A stretch of DNA of 64,000 bases from Bog-756 sp963841885 (lineage in GTDB: Bacteria > Actinomycetota > Acidimicrobiia > Acidimicrobiales > RAAP-2). The notes under the pieces are model-generated. The model was not told the DNA's origin, made no database searches, and worked only from the letters and a program-made list of their open reading frames with translations. The stretch's first letter is position 1. Each line of letters opens with the position of its first letter. A program made the translations under genes and the position numbers. Positions 10,359-17,959 of this stretch are shown in pieces. The stretch is taken from contig CAWJEK010000009.1 in assembly GCA_963841885.1 (NCBI GenBank), forward strand, positions 253,838 through 317,837, in the 5' to 3' direction.

Positions 10359-11027
10359 TCAGCCACCCTCCGGCGACCAGAGCGGCTCCTCGACCGTGAA
10401 TCCGACCGGCGTGCCCCAGTGGTTGCGGTACGACACCTCGTGGACCGGTCGCCGATCGGCCACGCCCCACCGTCCCGTCGGATAGCCGAAGCTCACGCAG
10501 CACGCCATGATCCACTGCTCGTCGGTCGGCACGCCCAGGATCTCGAACGTCTCGTCGGGGTGCCAGAACCCGAGGACGGCGGTCAGCGAGCTGCCCACGC
10601 CGTGGGACCGGGCCGCCAGCTGCGCGCTCCAGACCGCCGGGTAGATCGAGCCGCCCGTCGGGTCGCCCTGCACGAAGGCGAACAGGAAGAGCGGCACCTC
10701 GTCGAAGTGGTCGGCCAGCCATTGGGCGGAGCGCTGGACCTTCAGCATCTGGACGCTCTCGGCCAGGTCGGGATCGGCCGCGGCCGCCGCCAGGCGGTCG
10801 GCGTACACCGTGGTCCACAGCTCGCCGATGGCGTGTCGGTACAGGGGGGCGATGCGCCCGATGACCTCCTTGTCGTCGACCAGGAGGAAGCGCCAGTTCT
10901 GGGTGTTGCCGCCGGACGGCGCCCGGACGGCGGCGTCGAGGATCCGGGCCTGGACGTCCATCGGGACGGGATCGGGGCGCACCCGGCGCATGGCCCGTGT
11001 CGTGTACAGCGCCTCTTCGATGTCCAT
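10359..11027 (-). CDS. Nitroreductase-family flavoprotein
   Basis: A 222-residue FMN-dependent oxidoreductase of the nitroreductase fold. The N-terminus has ALYTTRAMRRVRPDPVP, the family's phosphate-binding TTRxxR region. RAPSGGNTQNWRFLLV is the classical PSxxNxQxW FMN-contact motif. The C-terminal half contains GVGSSLTAVLGFW and FGYPTGRWGVADRRPV. The start is ATG 11027 with GGAGGG upstream (CCGGAGGGCGACATG); an open frame extends further but is the shadow of the RNA methyltransferase gene opposite. Possible reactions are reduction of nitro groups, quinones or enones with NAD(P)H; the true substrate is unknown. The gene is intact and lies divergent from the methyltransferase gene. Confidence 0.88.
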   Translation of the reverse strand: MDIEEALYTTRAMRRVRPDPVPMDVQARILDAAVRAPSGGNTQNWRFLLVDDKEVIGRIAPLYRHAIGELWTTVYADRLAAAAADPDLAESVQMLKVQRSAQWLADHFDEVPLFLFAFVQGDPTGGSIYPAVWSAQLAARSHGVGSSLTAVLGFWHPDETFEILGVPTDEQWIMACCVSFGYPTGRWGVADRRPVHEVSYRNHWGTPVGFTVEEPLWSPEGG

Positions 11028-11105
11028 GTCGCCCTCCGGGGTTGCGGGGCCGCCGTCCGGCGGCACCGGGGGCCACCGTACCGTCGCACCGCGTCGCCCG
11101 GGTGC

Positions 11106-11111
11106 TAAGAA
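11106..11111 (+). promoter_or_regulatory. Leaderless -10-like element of the RNA methyltransferase gene
   Basis: TAAGAA ends six bases before ATG 11118, with no ribosome binding site. The final A departs from TAnnnT, so this is weaker than the others. Confidence 0.4.
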
Positions 11112-11117
11112 CCGGGC

Positions 11118-12380
11118 ATGGTGACCCCCCCGGCCGCGCCGGACGACGTGCTCGAGCTCGAGGTGGGCCGGATTGCCGCCGGGGGTGGGTGCGTCGCCCG
11201 GGTGCCGGACGGCCGGGTGGTGTTCGTGCGCCACTGCCTGCCGGGCGAACGGGTCCGGGCCCGCGTGACCTCGGAGGCCACCTCCTTCCTCCGGGCGGAC
11301 GCCGTCGAGGTCCTCAACCCCTCGCCGGACCGGGTCCCCGTGCGTTGCCCGCATGCCGGTCCGGGCCGGTGTGGTGGCTGCGACTTCCAGCACGTCGCCC
11401 TGCCCGCCCAGCGGCGACTGAAGGAGGACCTGGTGGCCGAGCAGCTGTCCCGGCTGGCCGGCCTCGACCTCCGTCCCACCGTCGAGGAGGTCCCCGGGGC
11501 GCCCGACGGACTGGGGTGGCGGACCCGGGTCGGGTTCGCGGTGGACCGGGAGGGCACCGTCGGCCTCCATCGCTACCGCAGCCACGACATCGAGCCGGTC
11601 GGCTCCTGTCCGATCGCCACCGGGGAGGTCAACGGGGTCGACGTGGCCTCGGTGACCTGGCGTGGGGCGCGTCGCCTCGAGGTCATGGCCTCCCCGTCCG
11701 GCGGCCCGCCGGTGGTCCTGGTCGACACCGGCAAGCAACGCCTCGACGGCCTGCCCGACCTCGAGTGCGGGCTGGTGGCGAAGGGGCGGACGCTGCGGGC
11801 GCCGGACCACGTCACCTTCGTGGTCGGTGATGACCGGTTCGAGGTACGGGCCGGTGTCTTCTGGCAGGTGCACCCTGAGGCCGCAGCCACCCTCGCACGG
11901 GTGGTCCTGGAGGGCCTGGACCCCCGGCCCGGCGAACGGGCGGCCGACCTCTACGCCGGCGCCGGGTTGTTCACGGTGGCTCTGGCCCGGGCGGTCGGGC
12001 CCTCGGGTTCCGTGGTCGCCGTGGAGCGGAGTGGCCCGGCCGTCGCCGACCTGGCCAGGAACACGGCGGGGCTCACCGGGGTGGAGGTGGTGCGGGCCGG
12101 GGTCACCGCCTCCGTCGTGGACCGCCTCGGCAGCCCGGACATCGTCGTGCTCGACCCTGCCCGGGCCGGTGCGGGCCGTGACGTGATGACCGCCCTGGTG
12201 GGCCTCGACCCGCCGCCCCGCCGGGTGGCCTACGTCTCCTGTGAGCCGGCCCCGTTCGCCCGGGACCTGGCGACGGCGGGGGCCGCCGGGTGGGCGCTGT
12301 CGTCCCTGCGCGCCTTCGACCTCTTCCCCATGACCGAGCACGTGGAGCTGGTCGGGGTGCTGGAACCGCCCTCCCGCTGA
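11118..12380 (+). CDS. Class I SAM-dependent RNA m5U methyltransferase (TrmA/RlmC/RlmD type)
   Basis: A 420-residue enzyme methylating C5 of uridine in tRNA or 23S rRNA. An N-terminal TRAM-like beta-barrel (VGRIAAGGGCVARVPDGRVVFV) is followed by a Cys-rich segment CPHAGPGRCGGCDF, which in this family can bind a [4Fe-4S] cluster. An RNA-binding middle domain follows, then the SAM-binding fold with motif I DLYAGAGLFTVALA, DPARAGAGRD and the catalytic Cys in YVSCEP. The C-terminal FDLFPMTEHVELV is diagnostic of the family. The gene is intact. The start is ATG 11118. It is divergent from the nitroreductase gene and is followed by a lipoprotein gene 49 bases later. Which uridine is modified cannot be decided from sequence. 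Confidence 0.93.
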   Translation: MVTPPAAPDDVLELEVGRIAAGGGCVARVPDGRVVFVRHCLPGERVRARVTSEATSFLRADAVEVLNPSPDRVPVRCPHAGPGRCGGCDFQHVALPAQRRLKEDLVAEQLSRLAGLDLRPTVEEVPGAPDGLGWRTRVGFAVDREGTVGLHRYRSHDIEPVGSCPIATGEVNGVDVASVTWRGARRLEVMASPSGGPPVVLVDTGKQRLDGLPDLECGLVAKGRTLRAPDHVTFVVGDDRFEVRAGVFWQVHPEAAATLARVVLEGLDPRPGERAADLYAGAGLFTVALARAVGPSGSVVAVERSGPAVADLARNTAGLTGVEVVRAGVTASVVDRLGSPDIVVLDPARAGAGRDVMTALVGLDPPPRRVAYVSCEPAPFARDLATAGAAGWALSSLRAFDLFPMTEHVELVGVLEPPSR

Positions 12381-12417
12381 TCCGGGCGGGCGACCGGGGG
12401 TGGAAAAGGCCCGCTGG

Positions 12418-12423
12418 TACGCT
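12418..12423 (+). promoter_or_regulatory. Leaderless -10 element of the lipoprotein gene
   Basis: TACGCT ends six bases before GTG 12430. This supports the shorter start over an in-frame GTG at 12400. Confidence 0.55.
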
Positions 12424-12429
12424 CCGACC

Positions 12430-12981
12430 GTGCGCGGCAGATCCCTGGCCATCGTGGTCGTGGCCGGACTGGTGGCGACGGGCTGTTCCGGCGGTCCGGC
12501 CGCCACCGGAGGGTCGTCGTCGACCCAGGCGCCGAAGCCGGCCGGCGCCACGCCGTCGCCCATCTCGGTGCAGGTGTGCTCGGAGGAAGCCCAGCACGAT
12601 ATGGCCGCCGCCCTGGGCGAGTCGGCCCGGGTGTCGACGCCCACGTGGATCGATGCCCGCTACGCCTGCACGTACGACTACCCCCATGCGACCCCGGCCG
12701 GCTCCTTCGAGCTGTCGGTGAAGGAGCTCTCGAGCTGGGGCCAGACCTACGCCTACTACGGCGCCCTGGCCGCCCGGCTCGGCAAGGTCCGGGACCTCCA
12801 GTCGCTCGGCCAGGCCGCCTTCCAGACCACCGACGGGTCGGTCGTCGTCCGCAAGGACTGGAAGGTCCTGGAGGTCGACGACACCGGTCTGCCGGCGCAG
12901 TTCGGCGTCCCGCCCACCGACAAGGCCGCCATCTCGGTGACGGTGGCCGACGTGATCCTCGGGTGTTGGGCCGGCGACTGA
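12430..12981 (+). CDS. Predicted lipoprotein of unknown function
   Basis: A 183-residue exported lipoprotein. The signal peptide VRGRSLAIVVVAGLVATGC ends in a lipobox with the lipidated Cys at residue 19, followed by a Ser/Thr/Pro-rich linker. The mature domain has a Cys pair (VQVCSEEAQH and YACTYDYP) and a late Cys (ILGCWAGD), so a disulfide is plausible. The pattern ending in a Phe/Trp-rich core resembles the DUF3558-like actinobacterial lipoproteins in layout, but I cannot confirm that. GTG 12430 is chosen because it starts a standard signal peptide and has a TACGCT hexamer six bases upstream; GTG 12400 is the alternative. Confidence 0.75.
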   Translation: MRGRSLAIVVVAGLVATGCSGGPAATGGSSSTQAPKPAGATPSPISVQVCSEEAQHDMAAALGESARVSTPTWIDARYACTYDYPHATPAGSFELSVKELSSWGQTYAYYGALAARLGKVRDLQSLGQAAFQTTDGSVVVRKDWKVLEVDDTGLPAQFGVPPTDKAAISVTVADVILGCWAGD

Positions 12982-13051
12982 GCTGGGGACCCAGGGGTGG
13001 TGGGTGCCCCGCCGGCCCGGGCGACGGGGTGGTCTCGGGGACCCGCAGGGC

Positions 13052-13057
13052 TACGGT
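13052..13057 (+). promoter_or_regulatory. Leaderless -10 element of the mycothiol-dependent isomerase-like gene
   Basis: TACGGT ends six bases before ATG 13064, consistent with a transcript starting at the start codon. Confidence 0.55.
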
Positions 13058-13063
13058 GGAGCC

Positions 13064-13885
13064 ATGGCCACCATCCTGGACAAGACCGCCACCGTCGGGC
13101 TGCTGCGTGGGGAGTTCGCCCAGCTGACCGGGCTGTGCGCCGATCTCGACGCCGGTCAGTGGGACACCCCGACCTGCCTTCCCGGATGGACGGTGCGCGA
13201 TGTGGTCAGCCACGTGATCGGCGTCGAGGCCGGGTTGCTCGGCGAGCCCGCACCCGACGTCGACATCTCCCACCTCACCCATCTGCGAAACCCCATCGCC
13301 GAGGCCAACGAGCTGTGGGTGGAGGCCAACCGCGGACTCGACGGCCCTCGGATGGTGGCCCGTCTGGAGGACGTCACCACCCGCCGGTTGGCGGTGCTCG
13401 ACGCCATGGACCAGGCCGCCTTCGACGCCCCGTCCTGGACGCCGGCCGGCAAGGACGAGACCTACGGGCGCTTCATGAGGATCCGCCACTACGACTGCTT
13501 CCTGCACGAGCAGGACATCCGACTGGCCCTTGGCCTGCCGGCCAGGGACGCGGCGGACGATCTCGAGTCCGCCCTCGACGAGGTGGCCACCGGACTCGGC
13601 TACATCGTCGGTCGGAAGGCCGGCATGCCCGACGGGTCGCGGGTGCGGATCGACCTCACGGGGTCGGCGCCGCGCACCTTCCTGGTCCAGGTCGAGGGCC
13701 GGGCCTCGGTGGTCGACGCACTCACCGGGGAACCGACGGTCGCCGTTGAACTGCCGGCCATGCGCTTCCTGCGGCTGACGGGCGGACGGGCGGACGCCGG
13801 TACCTCGCCCACCGATGACGTCACCTTCTCGGGGGACCGGGCGCTGGGCGAGCAGCTGGTGGGCAACCTGGCCTTCACCATCTGA
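13064..13885 (+). CDS. Maleylpyruvate isomerase-family mycothiol-dependent protein (DinB-like)
   Basis: A 273-residue protein of the DinB/MDMPI fold. The N-terminal four-helix bundle has LTGLCADLDAGQWDTPTCLPGWTVRDVVSHV, the hallmark of this actinobacterial family (PGWxVxDVxxH), where the His is a metal ligand. Further probable ligand positions are the His in MRIRHYDCFLHEQDIR. The C-terminal half (RVRIDLTGSAPRTFLVQVEG) matches the SCP2-like domain often fused to it. Members include mycothiol-dependent maleylpyruvate isomerase, but many are uncharacterised. The frame is open upstream of the start, but ATG 13064 with a -10-like element six bases before it is the best start. The gene is intact. 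Confidence 0.85.
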   Translation: MATILDKTATVGLLRGEFAQLTGLCADLDAGQWDTPTCLPGWTVRDVVSHVIGVEAGLLGEPAPDVDISHLTHLRNPIAEANELWVEANRGLDGPRMVARLEDVTTRRLAVLDAMDQAAFDAPSWTPAGKDETYGRFMRIRHYDCFLHEQDIRLALGLPARDAADDLESALDEVATGLGYIVGRKAGMPDGSRVRIDLTGSAPRTFLVQVEGRASVVDALTGEPTVAVELPAMRFLRLTGGRADAGTSPTDDVTFSGDRALGEQLVGNLAFTI

Positions 13886-14141
13886 GCGAACGGCCAGCTC
13901 CCCCCACCGGGGGCCCGGGGCCGCATGCCGCGGAGCACCCGACCACCTCCTGGTTGACGATCCGGACGCCCTCGCGCTCCGGGGGCCGGCGTCGGAGCTG
14001 AGGTTCACCGGCCCGAGGGCTCCGAGTCGGGCCGGTACGAGGGTGCGGTCGTCGGTCCGGACGGCACGGACCTGCGGTTCGGTCCGCCGACGGGCTGACG
14101 GATGCCTCCGGCGGTTGGGAGGTGGCCGGAACGCCAACCGT

Positions 14142-14147
14142 TACAGT
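14142..14147 (+). promoter_or_regulatory. Leaderless -10 element of the 154-aa gene
   Basis: TACAGT ends six bases before GTG 14154, with no ribosome binding site. Confidence 0.55.
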
Positions 14148-14153
14148 CGTCAG

Positions 14154-14618
14154 GTGGCCAGGACCGCCCGACGTGAAGTGATCGGCCTCCTGATGGAGAA
14201 GAAGGTCACCTACACCGAGGTCGAGGCCGATGCGCTCCTCGATCAGGCGAAGAGGCTGGCCAGGGAAAGTGGCAGGTCCGTGCGGGTGGAGGCCGAATCC
14301 CTGCTGTCGAGGAACCGGAAGACCCGACTGGGGGACCATCGGGACAAGGCGCGGGGAGTGGGCGAACTCTTGGCGGCCCTCGCTGCCGAGTTCGATGATC
14401 TCCGGGCCGAGTCCGGTGACGACGACGGTGAGCTGGCGGCCATCGTGGCGATGCTGGCCGCCTCCTTTGAGGCCTTCACCTCCCGTCCGCCGGATCATCC
14501 GTACTCGACGACCGGGGCCGCCGAGCCGGGAGCGGGTGCGCTCCTTCCGGAGTCGGTCGACGCCCTGGACCATGACACCGGACACGGGCCCAGCACGGTC
14601 ACCGGACCGCGGAGCTGA
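14154..14618 (+). CDS. Hypothetical protein, possibly ANTAR-like helical N-terminus
   Basis: A 154-residue cytoplasmic protein. Residues 6-55 (REVIGLLMEKKVTYTEVEAD, then LLDQAKRLARESGRSVRVEAE) form an all-helical segment loosely like an ANTAR RNA-binding domain, in which a LME motif precedes a three-helix bundle. The similarity is weak and unproven. The rest is acidic and low in complexity with no known motif. GTG 14154 is chosen because TACAGT ends six bases upstream; an upstream open extension has unlikely composition. The gene converges on the secreted-protein gene that ends at 14628. Confidence 0.6.
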   Translation: MARTARREVIGLLMEKKVTYTEVEADALLDQAKRLARESGRSVRVEAESLLSRNRKTRLGDHRDKARGVGELLAALAAEFDDLRAESGDDDGELAAIVAMLAASFEAFTSRPPDHPYSTTGAAEPGAGALLPESVDALDHDTGHGPSTVTGPRS

Positions 14619-14627
14619 TCCTCACAG

Positions 14628-15287
14628 TCAGCCCTGGGAGACGTACTTGACGTGGAATGCACCGTCCCGGTTGAGCGGGTTCACCTTCAACTGGACGGTC
14701 TGCCCGTCGACCTGGTCGTAGCCCATCGGGTCGAGCTGGGCCCACGTGGCGCCATCGAAGCTGATCGGGCCGAACTTCAGCTCGGCGAACTTGGGGAACG
14801 GACCCGCCTGCGCCTCCTGGAGCGCCTCGACCTCGGTGACGCTGAATCCGGGCCCCGTCCTGGAGATGGAGCCGGAACTGGAGTCCGTCAACGTGTACGA
14901 CTCCACCGTGGGGCTCACCGTCGCCGCGAACGTGACCTTGTCGCCCGCCGACACCGGCTCGGACACGCTGCTCCCGAGCGAGGTGGTCACCGTCGCCGTG
15001 TAGTCCGGCTTCCCGCCCGGGCACGTCGTGGAGATCTGTTCGTATCCCTCGCCGGACGGACCGACGAGGCCGAAGGTCGTCGTGAGGTAACCGTCGAGTC
15101 CCTGCCTGTTGAGGCATCTGGCCGCGGGGACATTGACGGAGCCGTCGAAGGTGACCGCCCGGGCCCCGAACTGGGCGATGTACCCGGCGGAGATCGGGTT
15201 GCTGCCGGTGGCGCCGGCCCCTGACGTGGGCGCCACGGCCAGGAACGTGGCGATTGCCAGTGAAGCGACCGGGACAGTGCGTCTCAT
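14628..15287 (-). CDS. Secreted protein resembling peptidase G1/eqolisin fold, probably non-catalytic
   Basis: A 219-residue exported protein. The start is ATG 15287 with AGGGG upstream; the signal peptide MRRTVPVASLAIATFLAVAP has a cleavage site near GAGA-TGS. The mature part follows the order of eqolisin-like (A4/G1) beta-sandwich proteins: an N-terminal GYIAQFGARAVTFDGSVNVP, a central VSAGDKVTFAATVSPTVESY strand pair, and a late FPKFAELKFGPISFDGATW strand. The catalytic Gln and Glu of active G1 peptidases are not evident (the expected Glu region reads KPDYTATVTT), so it may be a structural or binding homologue. Two Cys residues (AARCLNR, TTCPGG) could pair. The fold assignment is an inference of low strength. 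Confidence 0.6.
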   Translation of the reverse strand: MRRTVPVASLAIATFLAVAPTSGAGATGSNPISAGYIAQFGARAVTFDGSVNVPAARCLNRQGLDGYLTTTFGLVGPSGEGYEQISTTCPGGKPDYTATVTTSLGSSVSEPVSAGDKVTFAATVSPTVESYTLTDSSSGSISRTGPGFSVTEVEALQEAQAGPFPKFAELKFGPISFDGATWAQLDPMGYDQVDGQTVQLKVNPLNRDGAFHVKYVSQG

Positions 15288-15537
15288 GGGGATCCCCTGT
15301 GATCGACGAGCAATGCGGCCATTCGGTCCTGATCGAGAGCCTACACATCGCACCTCAATCAGGCCGCTGGGCGGTCGGGCTCCGATGCGAAGACGATCAC
15401 GGCGAACCGATCGGCCGGCTCGCCGTGGTTCCCGGTGACTCGGAGGGTTCGGCGGTCCTCGTCCGTCCTCGGACCACGTGGGGGAGACCGATACTGCCCG
15501 GCGGGTTCCAGGGCTCACCTGAATGCGACTCGACCAC

Positions 15538-15543
15538 TAGCGT
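15538..15543 (+). promoter_or_regulatory. Leaderless -10 element of the small membrane-protein gene
   Basis: TAGCGT ends seven bases before GTG 15551. This picks GTG 15551 over the in-frame GTG 15542, which overlaps the hexamer. Confidence 0.45.
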
Positions 15544-15550
15544 GACCACT

Positions 15551-15763
15551 GTGGACGTGGCGGTGTTTGTCGCGGTGTTCGTGACCATGATCGTCGGCGG
15601 TGCCGTGCTGCTCTACCGCCCGGACCGGCGCATGGCCATGGGTCGGGCCGTCCGTAAGGGTTCGCCGGAGCCGGCGGCCAATCGTTGCGCCTCGTCCTGC
15701 TGCACGCTCGATGGAGCCCCGCCGGAACCCCGTCGGACAGCCGGTACCGGGTCCACCCGTTAA
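15551..15763 (+). CDS. Putative small single-pass membrane protein (70 aa)
   Basis: A 70-residue reading frame with one clear transmembrane helix at residues 3-24 (VAVFVAVFVTMIVGGAVLLY), followed by a basic cytoplasmic-type segment (RPDRRMAMGRAVRKG) and a disordered tail containing two adjacent Cys. The helix and positive-inside pattern and a -10 hexamer placed as for other leaderless genes here suggest a real gene. No family is recognised. The C-terminal 30 residues are of doubtful composition, so the true end may differ if an indel is present. Confidence 0.45.
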   Translation: MDVAVFVAVFVTMIVGGAVLLYRPDRRMAMGRAVRKGSPEPAANRCASSCCTLDGAPPEPRRTAGTGSTR

Positions 15764-16045
15764 TCGACACGGTCCCCAGAACTCGGCGGGCTCGGTGTCA
15801 ACGGTGGCCTGGACCGGAAGGGCGCCTCCTCTCCCACTCCTTGACCGCGTAGCGCTGGCAACCACCGGCCCCTTGTCACCCGGCATCGGCTGCGCTCATC
15901 GCCCGCCATCCGCTTGCGTCGGTTGTGGCTCCGTTCCTATCCGCATACCATTTCCCGCATTCGGCGAAGCGGGGCGGAGTCGTAACCGGGCGGTGCCGTT
16001 CCTGCCCGGTCGGGCGGCGCCGGTCCCCGGCGAGGAGCGTGCCCC

Positions 16046-16978
16046 ATGCGTGATCCCAGACGTGTTGCCATGAGTTGCGGCGTATCTGTCGCCCTCACCG
16101 TCGGAGTCCTGTCTCTGGCCGGACCATCTGTCGCTGGGGCTGCCCCGACGCCGGATCCGGTCGCCGCCACAAGTCGCTCGGGACCCTCGCCGGCGCAGCC
16201 GGCCGGCTACACGGTCGTGTACAGCACGACCTTCGACAACCCGATCGGAGGACTGGACGTCGGTTCCGTGAGCTGCCCCGCCGGCACGGTGGTCTGGAGC
16301 GGGGGAGTCCTCACGTTCGAGGGACTCGGGCAGGTCGGACAGAACGTGAACAGTTCGTGGCCGTCGAATGCGACGACGTGGAGTGCCTGGGTCACGAACA
16401 CCGGTGGCACCGACGAGACCTTCAACGTCTATGCGGTGTGCGCCGACCGACCCCAGAGGTATGCGATCGCCACATCCGCCAGCCTCACCGTTTCCCCCAG
16501 CAGCGTCGACGGCACGGCGGCGACCTGCGCCAAGGGGACCGTCGTGCTCGGCGGGGGCGCCCTGTCGAGCCAGCCCGCGCCCGGATCTTCGCTCGATCTC
16601 AACCTGAACGACAGCTTTCCGACCCTCGTCGGCGTGAAGAGCAAGACCTCGGCGTGGGAGGCCGCCTCGAACAACGGGGAATCCGTCAGTTCGTCGCTCG
16701 AGGTCCTGGCCGTCTGCGCCAAGAAACCGAAGAAGTACTCGATCCAGATCGGAACGGCCGTTGACAACAGGTCGGACACCGCCACCAGGGCGGACAGTCC
16801 CCCATGCCCGGTCGGCGTTGTGATCGGAGGTGGCCTGAGCTCTGACGCCAGCGTCTTCGCAGACCTCGCTTCGACGATCCCCGACCCGGACAACTACTGG
16901 ACCTCCATCGAGGACAACTACGCCTTCTTCTCCGTCGGGGCGAACCCGATCGTTCCGTACGGGATCTGCGCGGAATAG
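16046..16978 (+). CDS. Secreted protein with three repeats, unknown function
   Basis: A 310-residue exported protein. The start is ATG 16046 with GAGGAG nine bases upstream (a second ATG lies at 16070), and the signal peptide is cleaved near VAGA-APTP. The mature part holds three similar units, each with a Cys plus CPAGTVVWSGG or CAKGTVVLGGG or CPVGVVIGGG, then a Trp-containing segment (TWSAWVTN, SAWEAASN, NYWTSIED), and a closing VYAVCA or VLAVCA or PYGICA. Each unit thus has paired Cys residues, suggesting three small disulfide-stabilised beta modules. I do not recognise the family. No anchor is visible, so it is probably released or held at the surface by interaction. Confidence 0.75.
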   Translation: MRDPRRVAMSCGVSVALTVGVLSLAGPSVAGAAPTPDPVAATSRSGPSPAQPAGYTVVYSTTFDNPIGGLDVGSVSCPAGTVVWSGGVLTFEGLGQVGQNVNSSWPSNATTWSAWVTNTGGTDETFNVYAVCADRPQRYAIATSASLTVSPSSVDGTAATCAKGTVVLGGGALSSQPAPGSSLDLNLNDSFPTLVGVKSKTSAWEAASNNGESVSSSLEVLAVCAKKPKKYSIQIGTAVDNRSDTATRADSPPCPVGVVIGGGLSSDASVFADLASTIPDPDNYWTSIEDNYAFFSVGANPIVPYGICAE

Positions 16979-17069
16979 GACTGCGGGTCTGGATCCCACG
17001 CCCCGCCGCGTCCGTGCCCGAGGTCAGGTCCCTCGTCCCCTGATCACCGGCTGAGGGAGCCGGAGACCG

Positions 17070-17579
17070 TCACCTCGGGTCGACGGCATCCAATCGGTGT
17101 CGAACCTCTGACGTGTCCACGCCGAGAGCGCCCAGAAGCACCGCGGCGGGATCTGGTGGCCGGAGGGTGAGCACCTCGGCCAGCACCTGCTGGGCCGTGA
17201 GGTGGAGCCTCCGACGGTTGGGCTTGGCTGCTTCCTCGAGCACGTGTTTCGCCGCGGGCGTGATGCGGAGGCGATCCTGTCGTGCGACGTCTCTGAGCCT
17301 CGGCTTCCTCGGTACGGCGCGCATCGGCAGTGGAGGAGCGTCGGTGACCGGCGCCAGGCCCAGCGAGTCCAGGGCGTGGTGATCCAACGATTCGAGAGCC
17401 CGGCGGGCCTGCTCCAGGCTCACGCCCAGGACGACTTCGACGGAGGGATCCTCCAACAACGCGAGCAAGAGGTGATCGGTGCCGTATCGGCGGTCACCCC
17501 GGCGCCGGGCCTCCTCGCCTGCCCGCAGGCAGATGGCCCACGCGTGGAGCGCCTCGGGCGCAACGGACTCCGTGGTCAT
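17070..17579 (-). CDS. Clp N-terminal-domain protein (no ATPase)
   Basis: A 169-residue protein consisting of Clp R (N) domain sequence: ALHAWAICLRAGEEARRRGD, then GTDHLLLALLEDPSVEVVLGV in the first motif and LRITPAAKHVLEEAAKPNRR, then TAQQVLAEVLTLRPPDPAAVLLGALGVD in the second. It lacks the AAA+ modules of ClpA/B/C, so it may bind Clp substrates or compete as an adaptor (inference from the family). Its ATG 17579 overlaps the stop of the preceding HTH gene (ATGA), so the two are translationally coupled and share one autoregulated-looking promoter. Such HTH-ClpN pairs recur in actinobacteria. Confidence 0.87.
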   Translation of the reverse strand: MTTESVAPEALHAWAICLRAGEEARRRGDRRYGTDHLLLALLEDPSVEVVLGVSLEQARRALESLDHHALDSLGLAPVTDAPPLPMRAVPRKPRLRDVARQDRLRITPAAKHVLEEAAKPNRRRLHLTAQQVLAEVLTLRPPDPAAVLLGALGVDTSEVRHRLDAVDPR

Positions 17580-17788
17580 GAAGACTCCTTGTTGTACTTC
17601 GCGTGCACGGACTGGCGGGTGACGCCCAGGGCGTCTCCGATCTGCTGCCACGACCAGCCCTTTTCGCGGGCGGACGCGACGTACTTCGCTTCGACCCTCT
17701 GAGCCAGGCGACGGAGCGCCAACGAGGCGCGAAGTCCGACCGCCGGGTCATCCGAAGAGAGACTCCGGCTGAGATCCTCGGCATCCAT
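17576..17788 (-). CDS. Small helix-turn-helix protein, partner of the Clp N-domain gene
   Basis: A 70-residue DNA-binding protein. The C-terminal part is a compact HTH, KGWSWQQIGDALGVTRQSVH, ending AKYNKESS; the N-terminal part is a short helical segment (LRASLALRRLAQRVEAKYVA). The start is ATG 17788, directly preceded by a promoter whose -10 ends seven bases upstream, so the mRNA is probably leaderless. Two copies of TGTCA-N8-TGACA cover the promoter and are the obvious operators for this protein, suggesting autoregulation. Cotranscribed with the Clp N-domain gene through an ATGA overlap. Confidence 0.85.
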   Translation of the reverse strand: MDAEDLSRSLSSDDPAVGLRASLALRRLAQRVEAKYVASAREKGWSWQQIGDALGVTRQSVHAKYNKESS

Positions 17789-17790
17789 CG

Positions 17791-17836
17791 GTGTCAGTGT
17801 AAGCTGACACTCGGAGTTGTCAACCTAGATTGACAC
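17791..17836 (-). promoter_or_regulatory. Leaderless promoter with twin TGTCA-N8-TGACA operators
   Basis: Minus-strand -35 TTGACA (17818-17823) and -10 TACACT (17796-17801) are 16 bases apart, and ATG 17788 follows seven bases after the -10. Two 20-bp inverted repeats, each TGTCA-N8-TGACA with one extra flanking base, lie at 17791-17810 and 17817-17836 with centres 26 bp apart. One covers the -10 and the other the -35, as expected for repression. Confidence 0.8.
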
Positions 17837-17959
17837 AAGCCTACGCATCAGAACGGAGACGTTCATGGGTGGTGCCGGGGCTGGACGACGGGGTGCGTCC
17901 GACACCGGGAGGGATCACCGGTCCAGTCGGCCGAACCGACGTCGACGGGCCGGTCCCGG

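Noticed and set aside
14142..14618. ANTAR regulator as firm assignment for the 154-residue protein
   Set aside because: Only a short helical stretch resembles ANTAR and the conserved aromatic and Ala positions are not convincing, so I left it as hypothetical.
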